This document shows, piece by piece, positions 45,001-52,715 of a DNA stretch of 64,000 nt. The DNA is taken from NCBI GenBank assembly GCA_014763895.1, contig JACXUM010000020.1:1-64000 (forward strand), given 5' to 3'. The position numbers were made by a program, and so were the translations under genes. Positions within the stretch are counted from its first letter, which is position 1, and every line of letters begins with the position of its first letter. The notes beneath the pieces were generated by a model. The model had not been told where the DNA came from, ran no database searches, and saw only the letters and a program-made list of their open reading frames with translations. The DNA comes from Campylobacterales bacterium. Lineage in GTDB: Bacteria > Campylobacterota > Campylobacteria > Campylobacterales > Sulfurovaceae.

Positions 45001-45135
45001 CTGATCGAGCGTGGAGGGAGGAAAGATCTCTTTGGCGATATTTTGATAGGCAAAGATGGACAACAAAAGCATAAACACAAGCAAGATATGATTGATAATC
45101 GGTCTATCAACAGCAAAACGTAAAAAACGTCTCAT
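42025..45135 (-). CDS. RND-family efflux transporter
   Basis: A 1036-residue inner-membrane RND pump with twelve helices and two large periplasmic loops. The proton-relay helix 4 carries GMLVDEAIVVAENI, with Asp followed by Glu where AcrB has Asp-Asp; helix 10 has GVVVNDGIIMLDF. It belongs to the AcrB/HAE-like group, exporting hydrophobic compounds; the substrate is unknown. No membrane-fusion or outer-membrane partner is encoded next to it, which is unusual. It starts immediately after the stop of the FtsL-like gene. Confidence 0.85.
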   Translation of the reverse strand: MRRFLRFAVDRPIINHILLVFMLLLSIFAYQNIAKEIFPPSTLDQISITGSYAGASANVLDKMAVAQIEDELKSLSEIDTIDTVIQNGFFTITSDIKPGNDPQLVLSDVKDIISNIRKDLPSDMNEPIAKIMIHDYPLLLVAISGDVEKSVLLDAANDLKSRLSLIKDLSGILIRGDADEEVLIELDQKKLDAYGLDKAAIYQAISSISSIFPAGTLDGQGDHLYISTINGEKDAKALGSVLIHIGNKQFRLGDVAKVSYGLGEAQQLSHFNGKQNVSLNINKSKAGNAIALSKEVREILKTYNDKYKNITFEAYTDTSIWVKNRLNLVSSNIIFGLILVFLALFLSVNSRIAWVVALGIPTSFMVAIIAADLIGYSLNMLTLLGALIALGMLVDEAIVVAENIYRHLEAGKSPKDAAVDGALEMFPAVVTATLTTVFAFLPLLIMSGKMGMFMQVLPVMISILLLSSLFEAFYFLPLHAQELFSIGKIKKIEDETTSWKYLTSRYTNFLSKLLQKKWRSLIGLVLFIILSTIMMAKITKFQLFPEFDAQQIYINGKVNINNDLNNTEAYVTRIEEELLKSLDKSAVDSVTSVIGFKFNPDQSFETGENLFQIFINLHEQAPENFFDRYINPLFSLEYDDSDMIRERKAQQIVKEVQENVGKKFKNLQISGKNLFEEFNIYVQQTGLVGHDIEIGFAFTDENKVIEVLHKVEERLSSIDGVEDISDNANEGERELKLRVNEYGQSLGMSEGYVTNVLRGAFLKAEYAKMFNAKGLIRVRIEDAYKQDSSAIGNFKIMTPDGSQIVRLSDVCDFYYQKSFVKIFKDNGEKVRSVFARVESEKIVSAEVMEKLQPLLKEIRQSGVNVLIKGEEKESSKVKKEMMQAMMIAMFLIFISLVWMFNSLVLPLIILSTIPLSIVGALVGSKLMGINLTLPGVMGIIGLAGVVVNDGIIMLDFIKTARTPEEMVKRASLRLRPIILTSVTTVLGLSSLIFFASGQALLLQPMAVSLGFGIAWATVLNLFYVPLMYAVMYRVKV

Positions 45136-45411
45136 TTACTTTTCCTCATTCTCATCGATGACAAAAATCGTATCCGTTACCCTGTTTTTAAATTTCAATG
45201 CTTCAACGTTTTGCTGTAAAAGAGATTTCTCTGCCTTTAGCGTATCAACCTCCTGCTGGATAGTATTTACCGCTTTACTCTCATAGTAGATCTGATTGCC
45301 AAGATAGATCTTGATCAAAGTCAGGATCAATACGATGGCCATCGACATAAAAATGATAGTGATCATACGAAAAGTAATACCTTCCGGTTTTGATTTTTTG
45401 ACAGTTTTCAT
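45136..45411 (-). CDS. ftsL: FtsL-like cell-division protein
   Basis: A 91-residue bitopic protein: a short basic cytoplasmic N-terminus, one helix (MITIIFMSMAIVLILTLI), and a periplasmic coiled coil (NTIQQEVDTLKAEKSLLQQNVEALK). FtsL joins FtsB and FtsQ in the divisome. Sequence identity in this family is low, so the call rests on topology and on its place directly after rsmH, where ftsL lies in most bacteria. Confidence 0.75.
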   Translation of the reverse strand: MKTVKKSKPEGITFRMITIIFMSMAIVLILTLIKIYLGNQIYYESKAVNTIQQEVDTLKAEKSLLQQNVEALKFKNRVTDTIFVIDENEEK

Positions 45412-46326
45412 CTATTTGAACCTAAAACTCCGTAATTTTGCCGATCTGCTTCTAGGATTGAGTTTGAGCTCTTCTTTGGTAGCTGTAATGGGTTTTCTTG
45501 TAAGCATTTTCCCAAGAGCATGGCCTTTTCCACAGGTACAGCGTACGGCATGCGGATCACAGATACAATCGGTGCTCCATTTTTTGAAACGCTCTTTCAC
45601 CAGCCGGTCTTCCAAGGAGTGAAACGTAATAAGGGAAATGATCTCACCTGGATAGTGTTTGGCTTCTATCGCATCAAGCAATCCTTCTATTTCGCCAAGT
45701 TCATTATTCACCTCGATACGGATAGCCTGGAACATCAACGTAGCAGGATGTATCTTCCCCTGAGGTCCTAACACCTTTTTGGCAAGTTCGCTTAACTCTT
45801 TTGCACTTTGGATAGATGCTTTGGAACGCGCTTCGATGATGGCACCGGAAAGCTTTTTATAAGAACGTATCTCGCCGTAAATATCAAAAATATATTCAAG
45901 TTTCTCTCTAGGATAGGTATTGACAACTTCATAAGCGGATATCCCCGAAGCAGGATCCATTCGCATATCCAACGTTTCGCTTTCAAAGCCAAATCCCCGC
46001 TCTTTCTTATCCAATTGTAAAGAAGATACACCAAAATCCGCCAACAATGCAACGATCGGTTCCTCCCTAAGAGTAGGAACTACCGTAGCGAAGGTTCCTT
46101 TATACAATGTACTTCTGTCTTGGTAAGGTTCAAGACGTTTTTGGGAAAATGCCAAAGCCTCATCATCCCTGTCGATACCGATATGTTTGAGATACGGGTA
46201 CCTTTGAAGTATATGAAAGCTATGACCGGCATATCCCAAAGTACAGTCCACAAAATACCCTTCTTTTGCATCAGCAAAACTCTCCAATACCTCATCAAGA
46301 AGAACAGGAATATGCGGGATATCCAT
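45412..46326 (-). CDS. rsmH: 16S rRNA (cytosine-1402 N4) methyltransferase
   Basis: A 304-residue SAM-dependent methyltransferase starting HIPVLLDEVLESF, with DCTLGYAGHSFHIL (SAM loop), LLADFGVSSLQLD, DMRMDPASG, ATLMFQAIRIEVNNELGEIE and a zinc-like cysteine/histidine cluster (TDCICDPHAVRCTCG) near the C-terminus. The gene is divergent from the class II aldolase-like gene and heads the rsmH-ftsL-RND transcript. Confidence 0.95.
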   Translation of the reverse strand: MDIPHIPVLLDEVLESFADAKEGYFVDCTLGYAGHSFHILQRYPYLKHIGIDRDDEALAFSQKRLEPYQDRSTLYKGTFATVVPTLREEPIVALLADFGVSSLQLDKKERGFGFESETLDMRMDPASGISAYEVVNTYPREKLEYIFDIYGEIRSYKKLSGAIIEARSKASIQSAKELSELAKKVLGPQGKIHPATLMFQAIRIEVNNELGEIEGLLDAIEAKHYPGEIISLITFHSLEDRLVKERFKKWSTDCICDPHAVRCTCGKGHALGKMLTRKPITATKEELKLNPRSRSAKLRSFRFK

Positions 46327-46382
46327 CTTTTTCCTTTCACTACAAAAAGCATCATTGCTTTATTATTGCCTAATTTTGATGT

Positions 46383-46388
46383 TATAAT
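46383..46388 (+). promoter_or_regulatory. -10 box of the class II aldolase-like gene
   Basis: A perfect TATAAT lies 33 bases before the chosen ATG at 46421. The resulting transcript start near 46395 makes an upstream ATG at 46400 unlikely. No clear -35 hexamer is seen. Confidence 0.5.
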
Positions 46389-46420
46389 ACCCAAATTAGA
46401 TGAAAAAGGTTTTTATAGCA

Positions 46421-46993
46421 ATGGATAGATATCTTATTGAAGACATCAAACATGTTTCACTCTCTATGTTCAACAAAAACTTCTTCGGAGTCTTTCACGG
46501 CTCCATTTCAGCCAGGGTTTCAACTTCTGGTTTTCTTATTAATAAAAAAAATGCCATTCTCGATGAGATCAACGAAGACTCATTGATCAGACTGGATTGT
46601 CAAAAAAGAGATTACCGGTGGTCAGAAGCAAATCAAGATGTTGCCATCCATGAACATATCTACCAAAATATTCCTAGTGCCAAATACGTCTGCTATACGA
46701 TGCCTCCCTATGCCACCGCTTATTCACTTAAACATGGGAAGGTCTCTCCTGCAGATTATTTCGGACAAAAGATCCTGGGTGAGGTGATCGTCTATGATCC
46801 CAAAAATATGGACGATTGGCTTGAACGTGCTCCGCATGAAATCCCCCGTTTTTTCCAGAAACATGAATCTCATCTCCTTCTGATCAAAGGTTTCGGACTC
46901 ATCTCCTACGACCGTGATATCATTGAGATGGCAAAAAAAGTCTCTATTTTAGAGAATTCATGCCGTTTATTGGGGCTAAGTGCCAATCTGTAA
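46421..46993 (+). CDS. Class II aldolase/adducin-like protein
   Basis: A protein of about 190 residues with the class II aldolase fold pattern (FFGVFHGSISARVSTSGFLINKK, AIHEHIYQNIPSAKYVCYTMPPYATAYS, LLLIKGFGLISYDRD). Most members use zinc bound by three histidines; here HEHIY supplies a possible pair but the usual HxH in the centre is replaced by CYTMPPYATA, so activity is uncertain. The start at 46421 has AAAAGG about 11 bases upstream. It is convergent with trkH, 3 bases apart. Confidence 0.72.
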   Translation: MDRYLIEDIKHVSLSMFNKNFFGVFHGSISARVSTSGFLINKKNAILDEINEDSLIRLDCQKRDYRWSEANQDVAIHEHIYQNIPSAKYVCYTMPPYATAYSLKHGKVSPADYFGQKILGEVIVYDPKNMDDWLERAPHEIPRFFQKHESHLLLIKGFGLISYDRDIIEMAKKVSILENSCRLLGLSANL

Positions 46994-46996
46994 CGG

Positions 46997-48367
46997 TTAA
47001 AACTTTTTCCAGAAAGAACGGCTCAACATTACAAAAACCGTATAGAACTCGAGCCTACCTATGATCATGGCAAATGAGAGGACCCACAGGTCCATATCAC
47101 TGAAAACACTGAAGTTTTGGGCCGGTCCAACCTGCCCAAAACCAGGACCGATATTTCCAACAACAGCCAAAGAACCTGAGATAGCCGTCATCATATCAAA
47201 ACCGCTTGCATAAATATAAAATGCCGTAGCAAAAACGGTGAATACGAAAAGAAAAAAGAAGCCGAACGTCGAACTCAATATGCGCTCAGGCATTTTTACA
47301 TTATCAACAAATACCGAGATAAAAGCATTAGGATGCGTGACGCGCTTGAATTCAGCAAATAAAGCCTTGAAAATGATCACGTAACGGATCACTTTAACCC
47401 CTCCTGCTGTTGATCCAGCATTTCCTCCGGTAAACATGGCGATAAATACGATAACAATCGCCAACGATCCCCATTTCTCATAATCCAGTGTCGCAAATCC
47501 CGTCGTTGTCATCACTGAGGCTATCGTGAAAAACGCATGTTTTGCACTAAAGTAAAACGTATCCTGACTGTCAATAAAATGAGCCAGTGTCAACATCACC
47601 GATAAAATGAGAAAAATATTTAAATACCATTTAACCTCTTCACTTTTATAACCGCTTAAATCTTTATAGTAAAACTTGATATGGGCCAGAAAGTTAATAC
47701 CTGAAAGCAGCATAAAAACAGTCGTTACCCAGATAATACCATCTTCTTTGAAGTATCCCAAAGAAGCATTTTTGGTAGAGAAACCACCTGTTGAAATCGT
47801 TGAAAAAGCATGATTGACTGCATCAAACCAGTTCATACCGCATATTTTCAGTAATACCATGTCAATGACGGTCAATGCAACATAAATCCCCCATAAACTC
47901 AATGCGGTATCTTTGATTTTGGGCGTAAGTTTTTCCAGTTGTATTCCGGTCGATTCCGCTTTAAAAAGGCTCAAACTGCCCGTCGGGTTGATCATTGACA
48001 AAAGTCCCACTCCCAAAACAATGATCCCCATCCCTCCAAGCCAATGCATCGGGCTGCGATGGAAAAGTATCATATCCGGCAATTTTTCCAAATCTCCATA
48101 AACAGTCGCACCAGTCGTTGTAAACCCGCTTATCGCTTCAAAAAAAGCGCCAGAAAACGAAATTGGGGCATAAAGATAAAGCGGCATAGCACCTGCGATA
48201 CCGATCATGATCCAAAGAAAATTAACCGAAAAGATACTCTCTTTGATCGTAAAACGGATAGCATGCCTTCTCAATGTGAGCCATATCAAAAAATTTAATA
48301 CAAAAAAGACAACATCTACAATCAGAAGTTCATGATACAGTTCTCCGTATATCATCCCCACGATCAC
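46997..48367 (-). CDS. trkH: Trk potassium transporter TrkH, frameshifted near its start
   Basis: TrkH/KtrB-type potassium channel subunit. The 456-residue frame contains four P-loop regions (SGFTTTGATVYG, FSTISTGGFSTKN, TTTGFATLDY, VVGNIGPGFG) with selectivity glycines and about ten helices. The natural start is upstream: an ATG at 48438 begins MNYKNIFKLLSLIG, but one base is missing around 48370 (CTTGATGTGATC where CTTGGATGTGATC would keep the frame), so that peptide stops. The internal GTG used for the present frame has no ribosome-binding site. This is a pseudogene or a sequencing error. It is immediately downstream of trkA. Confidence 0.85.
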   Translation of the reverse strand: MIVGMIYGELYHELLIVDVVFFVLNFLIWLTLRRHAIRFTIKESIFSVNFLWIMIGIAGAMPLYLYAPISFSGAFFEAISGFTTTGATVYGDLEKLPDMILFHRSPMHWLGGMGIIVLGVGLLSMINPTGSLSLFKAESTGIQLEKLTPKIKDTALSLWGIYVALTVIDMVLLKICGMNWFDAVNHAFSTISTGGFSTKNASLGYFKEDGIIWVTTVFMLLSGINFLAHIKFYYKDLSGYKSEEVKWYLNIFLILSVMLTLAHFIDSQDTFYFSAKHAFFTIASVMTTTGFATLDYEKWGSLAIVIVFIAMFTGGNAGSTAGGVKVIRYVIIFKALFAEFKRVTHPNAFISVFVDNVKMPERILSSTFGFFFLFVFTVFATAFYIYASGFDMMTAISGSLAVVGNIGPGFGQVGPAQNFSVFSDMDLWVLSFAMIIGRLEFYTVFVMLSRSFWKKF

Positions 48368-48465
48368 ATCAAGGCAGAAAAGAGACTTAGTGCCATCCCT
48401 ATCAGGCTTAACAATTTAAAAATATTTTTATAGTTCATAGATCCAGCTTTTTACTTTTAGCGATA

Positions 48466-49632
48466 TCATATGCTCGCAAAATACAACGATAACATCATTT
48501 CTTTCCCAGTAATTGGTCTCTCAAAAGGATGTAATACCCCTTCCCGTATGATAAAAGCGGATACATCGTTCATATTCTTAAAGGGTTTCAGTGTTTTATG
48601 GATCAGTGTAGAATCAGTGAATATTTTACGAAGATAGATATTGGCTTTCCCGCCGCAAAATTTCCTTTCCATAACTACATCACTCGAATAGATACGCTCG
48701 ATAATCTCATTATAGGCGCTCATTTTCGGTCCGCGTACGACAACGATCCCCAAGGCATGCATTAAATTATAATATTCCAGCTCATTGATAATGGCAACTA
48801 CTTTACGTATGCCATGTTCTCTGGCCTCCAAACACTTGATGATATTGTATTCATCGTTGCTGGTCGCAGCAATCATCATATCGGCATGTTCAAGCCCCTC
48901 TTCTTCAAAAAGTGCTTCCGTGCCATATTTGCTATTAATAACCAGAACTGTCCCGTCAAGTGCTTCATCTGCACGCTCACACAACTGGATATCTTTATCT
49001 ACAAGCTTTATCTTTTTACCCCTTTCTTTAAGAGATTTTGCGATGGAAACACCAACCTCTCCTGCCCCAAAAATCACACATCCGTTGATCGATTGGGGTT
49101 CATGTGTCTCCAATAAACCGCTTAGATATCGTATCCTCTCCGCTTCTCCAAAAAAATAGACTAGATCGTCTTTTTGGATAAACTCTTTTTGGCTTGGAAC
49201 AAAAAAATGCTTATTGCGTTCTATTCCGATGATCTGGCAACGTTCATTTTGCAGATTTGCCAAACCTGTATGGTTTGATGCACGAACCGAAACAAGTTTG
49301 AAATCTGTATATTTGAAATGTTTCACATTGTTTGCTTTGGGATAATCGAGCAAACCGGCCACTGTTGCAGAGGTTAACTGTAAAGGAAAAATTGTTTCGG
49401 ATATAGAGAGTTTATCCTTGATGGCACTTTTTGCAAAAGAAGTATTGCGCAACCGGATAAATTTGCGTTTGACATCGATCACATCATCTGCGATCAGGGT
49501 AGAGATAAGGTTGGCTTCATCCACATCCGTAACAGCTATGAAGAGATCGGCTTTTTCAACAACAAGCTTTTTATACGTTGATGGATCCTCTATATCTCCA
49601 TGTACAACCAGGATATCCAAACTCTCCTGCAA
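48466..49632 (-). CDS. trkA: Trk potassium uptake regulator TrkA, frameshifted near its start
   Basis: TrkA is the cytoplasmic NAD-binding gating ring protein of the Trk system. The present 388-residue frame has lost the N-terminal GxGxxG; a second Rossmann copy (VIFGAGEVGVSIAKSLKERG) and the TrkA-C domains remain. The true ATG at 49742 starts MNIIIAGAGRVGFHLAKTLSV but the frame breaks about 49675, where one base is missing (CATGTGTAACG for CATGATGTAACG). Restoring it rejoins VTVIDRNAEALKRLQES. The present TTG start has no ribosome-binding site. Both trk genes are thus broken in the same way. Confidence 0.85.
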   Translation of the reverse strand: MQESLDILVVHGDIEDPSTYKKLVVEKADLFIAVTDVDEANLISTLIADDVIDVKRKFIRLRNTSFAKSAIKDKLSISETIFPLQLTSATVAGLLDYPKANNVKHFKYTDFKLVSVRASNHTGLANLQNERCQIIGIERNKHFFVPSQKEFIQKDDLVYFFGEAERIRYLSGLLETHEPQSINGCVIFGAGEVGVSIAKSLKERGKKIKLVDKDIQLCERADEALDGTVLVINSKYGTEALFEEEGLEHADMMIAATSNDEYNIIKCLEAREHGIRKVVAIINELEYYNLMHALGIVVVRGPKMSAYNEIIERIYSSDVVMERKFCGGKANIYLRKIFTDSTLIHKTLKPFKNMNDVSAFIIREGVLHPFERPITGKEMMLSLYFASI

Positions 49633-49954
49633 CCGTTTAAGCGCTTCTGCATTCCGATCAATTACCGTTACACATGGATAACAGAAAGTGTCTTGGCAAG
49701 ATGGAAACCTACGCGCCCGGCTCCGGCTATGATAATATTCATTGATTATTTCTTCTTAAGCAGTTCATTCATTTACTCCTATGAAGCATTATACTTATCT
49801 AAAATTCTATAGCAACTGCCATATTGTTAACCTGAAGTTTAAATAGGTTTTAAATTTGATTTTATATAGCGTGTCAACACTTTTAAAAAGAGTTGTGTAA
49901 AGCTTAGTTCTGTTATACTTTTCCCACGATACTTACCTGATGGAAACAGACAAA

Positions 49955-51301
49955 ATGAACCCTACCAAAAAAAGATTGAAGATTATCAAACTTGCTATTT
50001 CTCTGACAGACAATGAAACCATTCAACTCCAAATGCTCAAACTCAGCATGTATAAAACCGATGTTAAACTGCAAGAGATTTTAACAGCCCTTCAACATGA
50101 AAGTTTTGCACATGCACAGGAACTTATCAATACCTATATTGAAACACCCACTGAAGAGATACTTCAGCGAAGTAAACAGGAATATGAGCAGATACAAAAA
50201 GAAAAAGAAATGGCCATTATAGAGGAATTTGATCTTTTTTTCTCTGATGATGAAAATGAGACGGAAAAAGAAGAAATCAATCTGGATACCCTCTTAGATA
50301 TTAAACCTGTTAAGGATGAAAAACCAAAAACCGTTGATTTTAATGCTTTGCTTGATCTCAAAGCTGATGATATTTTAAAAAACAATATCACTCTCAACTA
50401 TGAACCATCACAAGCCAAGAGAGATGCCTTTTTTGAAGAAAAGATACCATCAGTACAAAATAAGCGGACAGAAGAGGATGATTTCTTTTTTGCCATTGAC
50501 TCATCACTCCAAACGGATCTCCCAGCAGAAGAGAATATGGAAATATTAACCATTCCTTTGAAAGAGGGACAAACAATGAACATTACAGCTCCTTTAGAAA
50601 CCGATTCCATCCACAATAATGAATCCATCCCTTCCACCCAAGAAGATCATTTCTTTTTTTCCCTTGATGCATCATCACAAATTGATCTCTCAACAGAAGA
50701 AAATCCGGACAGATTAACCATTGTTTCTGAAGAAGAACAAACTACAAACATTGAAAAACCTTTGGAAACAGATTCCGTTACGGGTTACAAATCCATCTCT
50801 TACATCGACCAAAAACTGGCAAATCTCAACACCCAGTTTCCTCCCCAGGAAATCATGATAGAAACATCCGCACTTGTCAATCAATATCTAAATAAAATCA
50901 AAAATCAAGGCTATACGGATAAAGACATTGAAGAGATCTTTCAAGCGATCCACCAAAAACGTCAGACGGATAAAGCAGATGCGGCACAACTATTGCTGCT
51001 TGCGGGAGCAACAGAATCCGTATTTGCACAATTCATGCTTTCTAGAGAACTTTACAAAGGTGAACTGCTTCAAAAAAATATTTCAGAAGCCATAACCCGC
51101 ATCTATAAGCTTGCAATGGACGACTATCCTGAAGCTATCTGCGACCTTGCACAATTTTATGAGCATGGCATAGGAAAAGAGAAAGACAAGGATCATGCCC
51201 TTGAGCTTTATAAAGAGGCGATGGAGCTTGGAGTTCACAGGGCTGCAAAACATTATGAACGCCTTTTAAAAGAAAAAAAAGGATTTTTAGGACTTTTTTA
51301 A
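49955..51301 (+). CDS. Acidic protein with an internal duplication and C-terminal Sel1-like repeats
   Basis: A protein of about 448 residues. N-terminal helical part to residue ~95, then a long acidic low-complexity region, then a C-terminal helical part with Sel1-type repeats (AQFYEHGIGKEKDKDHALELYKEAMELG). Between residues ~180 and ~275 a unit of about 65 residues is repeated: EEDDFFFAIDSSLQTDL...APLETDSI and QEDHFFFSLDASSQIDL...KPLETDSV. Sel1 proteins usually act as protein-interaction scaffolds. A TATACT box lies at 49914-49919, and GGA about 10 bases before the chosen ATG (49955); ATG 49940 is an alternative. No signal peptide. Confidence 0.7.
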   Translation: MNPTKKRLKIIKLAISLTDNETIQLQMLKLSMYKTDVKLQEILTALQHESFAHAQELINTYIETPTEEILQRSKQEYEQIQKEKEMAIIEEFDLFFSDDENETEKEEINLDTLLDIKPVKDEKPKTVDFNALLDLKADDILKNNITLNYEPSQAKRDAFFEEKIPSVQNKRTEEDDFFFAIDSSLQTDLPAEENMEILTIPLKEGQTMNITAPLETDSIHNNESIPSTQEDHFFFSLDASSQIDLSTEENPDRLTIVSEEEQTTNIEKPLETDSVTGYKSISYIDQKLANLNTQFPPQEIMIETSALVNQYLNKIKNQGYTDKDIEEIFQAIHQKRQTDKADAAQLLLLAGATESVFAQFMLSRELYKGELLQKNISEAITRIYKLAMDDYPEAICDLAQFYEHGIGKEKDKDHALELYKEAMELGVHRAAKHYERLLKEKKGFLGLF

Positions 51302-51312
51302 TTTCTTAACTG

Positions 51313-52647
51313 CTACTTATTTCCTATAAGTTGGCAGATTCCTTCATATGCCGTATCGATCATTTGATCAATCTCCTTATAACTGATGATGTAGGGCGGC
51401 ATAAAATAGATCACATTTCCCAAAGGCCGTAAAAGTACCCCTTGTTTCAGTCCATATTGATAGACCTGGAGTCCTGTTCTCTCATGAGGCGCATATCCTT
51501 GAAGCTCGACTGCTGCTACCATTCCTTGCTGCCGTACCTCTTTTACATTGTCAAGTGATTCAAATTTTCGGAGTTTTTCTCTAATATAATGAGATTTTTT
51601 CTCGTTTTTCCCAAGAATATCTTCGGTCTCAAATATTTCCAATGTAGCCAATGCTGCCGTACAAGCCAAAGGATTGCCCGTATAGCTGTGTGAATGTAAA
51701 AAGGCTTTGTGTTCCTCATAAGCACAATAAAAGGCATTATAAACATTATCTGTGGTCATCACAACTGATAAAGGTAGATATCCGCCTGTCAACCCTTTGG
51801 AGAGTGTCATGAAATCGGGAGAAATCTCTGCATGGTCACATCCAAACATTTTTCCGGTCCGTCCAAAACCCGTCATGATCTCATCAGCTATCAAATGCAC
51901 ACCGTATTGTTGCGTAAGTCTTCTTGCACCTTTCAGATAGTCAGGATGATACATATGCATACCGCCTGCTCCCTGTATCAGAGGCTCGACGATCAATGCC
52001 GCGATCTCCCCTCCTCTTTGTATCAACACCTCCTCAAGTATCTCCAATGCATCCATGGCCGCCTGAGGGCTTTGGTCGGCAGGAACCGGAACCTGAATAG
52101 AGCGTATCAATAACGGCTCATAGGTCTCTTTATAAAGCGACACATCCCCCACGCTCAAAGCACCCAGTGTTTCACCATGATAACTGTTTGTCAACGATAA
52201 AAACAGAGGTTTGTACCTCCCTTGATTGCGATGATAGTGGTAACTCATCTTCAATGCCGCTTCTATAGAACTGGATCCGTTGTCAACATAAAAGACTTTT
52301 TTCAAACTCTCAGGGGTTATCTCTACCAATCGGTGAGCAAGTTCTATCGCCGGTTCATGGGTAAAACCTGCAAGCAGAACATGTTCAAGCGTGTCAAGCT
52401 GTTTTTTTATCTTTTTATTGATCGCTTCATTGGCATGTCCAAACAGATTGACCCACCAACTGCTTATCGCATCAATATATCCATTACCGTCAAAATCATA
52501 AAGGTAAACACCTCTGCCTGACTTGATAGGAATAAGTGGCAATTTCTCATGATCTTTCATCTGTGTGCAGGGATGCCACACAACTTCAAGGTCACGCTGC
52601 ATCATTTGAGTGTTCTTGCTTATCATCGTTTTAGATAAATACTCCAT
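51313..52647 (-). CDS. bioA: Adenosylmethionine-8-amino-7-oxononanoate aminotransferase
   Basis: BioA is a PLP aminotransferase of biotin synthesis. The ~444 residues include WHPCTQMKDHE, ISSWWVNLFGHAN, the PLP phosphate site GSSSIEAALKM, SYHGETLGALSVG, LIADEIMTGFGRTG, the PLP lysine in LSKGLTGGYLPL, and SYTGNPLACTAAL. The start is uncertain: the frame is open further upstream but that would overlap the divergent ppiD start; ATG 52647 is the most likely, with no strong ribosome-binding site. It is convergent with the Sel1-type gene. Confidence 0.92.
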   Translation of the reverse strand: MEYLSKTMISKNTQMMQRDLEVVWHPCTQMKDHEKLPLIPIKSGRGVYLYDFDGNGYIDAISSWWVNLFGHANEAINKKIKKQLDTLEHVLLAGFTHEPAIELAHRLVEITPESLKKVFYVDNGSSSIEAALKMSYHYHRNQGRYKPLFLSLTNSYHGETLGALSVGDVSLYKETYEPLLIRSIQVPVPADQSPQAAMDALEILEEVLIQRGGEIAALIVEPLIQGAGGMHMYHPDYLKGARRLTQQYGVHLIADEIMTGFGRTGKMFGCDHAEISPDFMTLSKGLTGGYLPLSVVMTTDNVYNAFYCAYEEHKAFLHSHSYTGNPLACTAALATLEIFETEDILGKNEKKSHYIREKLRKFESLDNVKEVRQQGMVAAVELQGYAPHERTGLQVYQYGLKQGVLLRPLGNVIYFMPPYIISYKEIDQMIDTAYEGICQLIGNK

Positions 52648-52715
52648 TTCAATTACTATTAACCACAACTTGATTAGAATATTGTACAAATTTTTCGATT
52701 GAAGGTAGATGAAGT

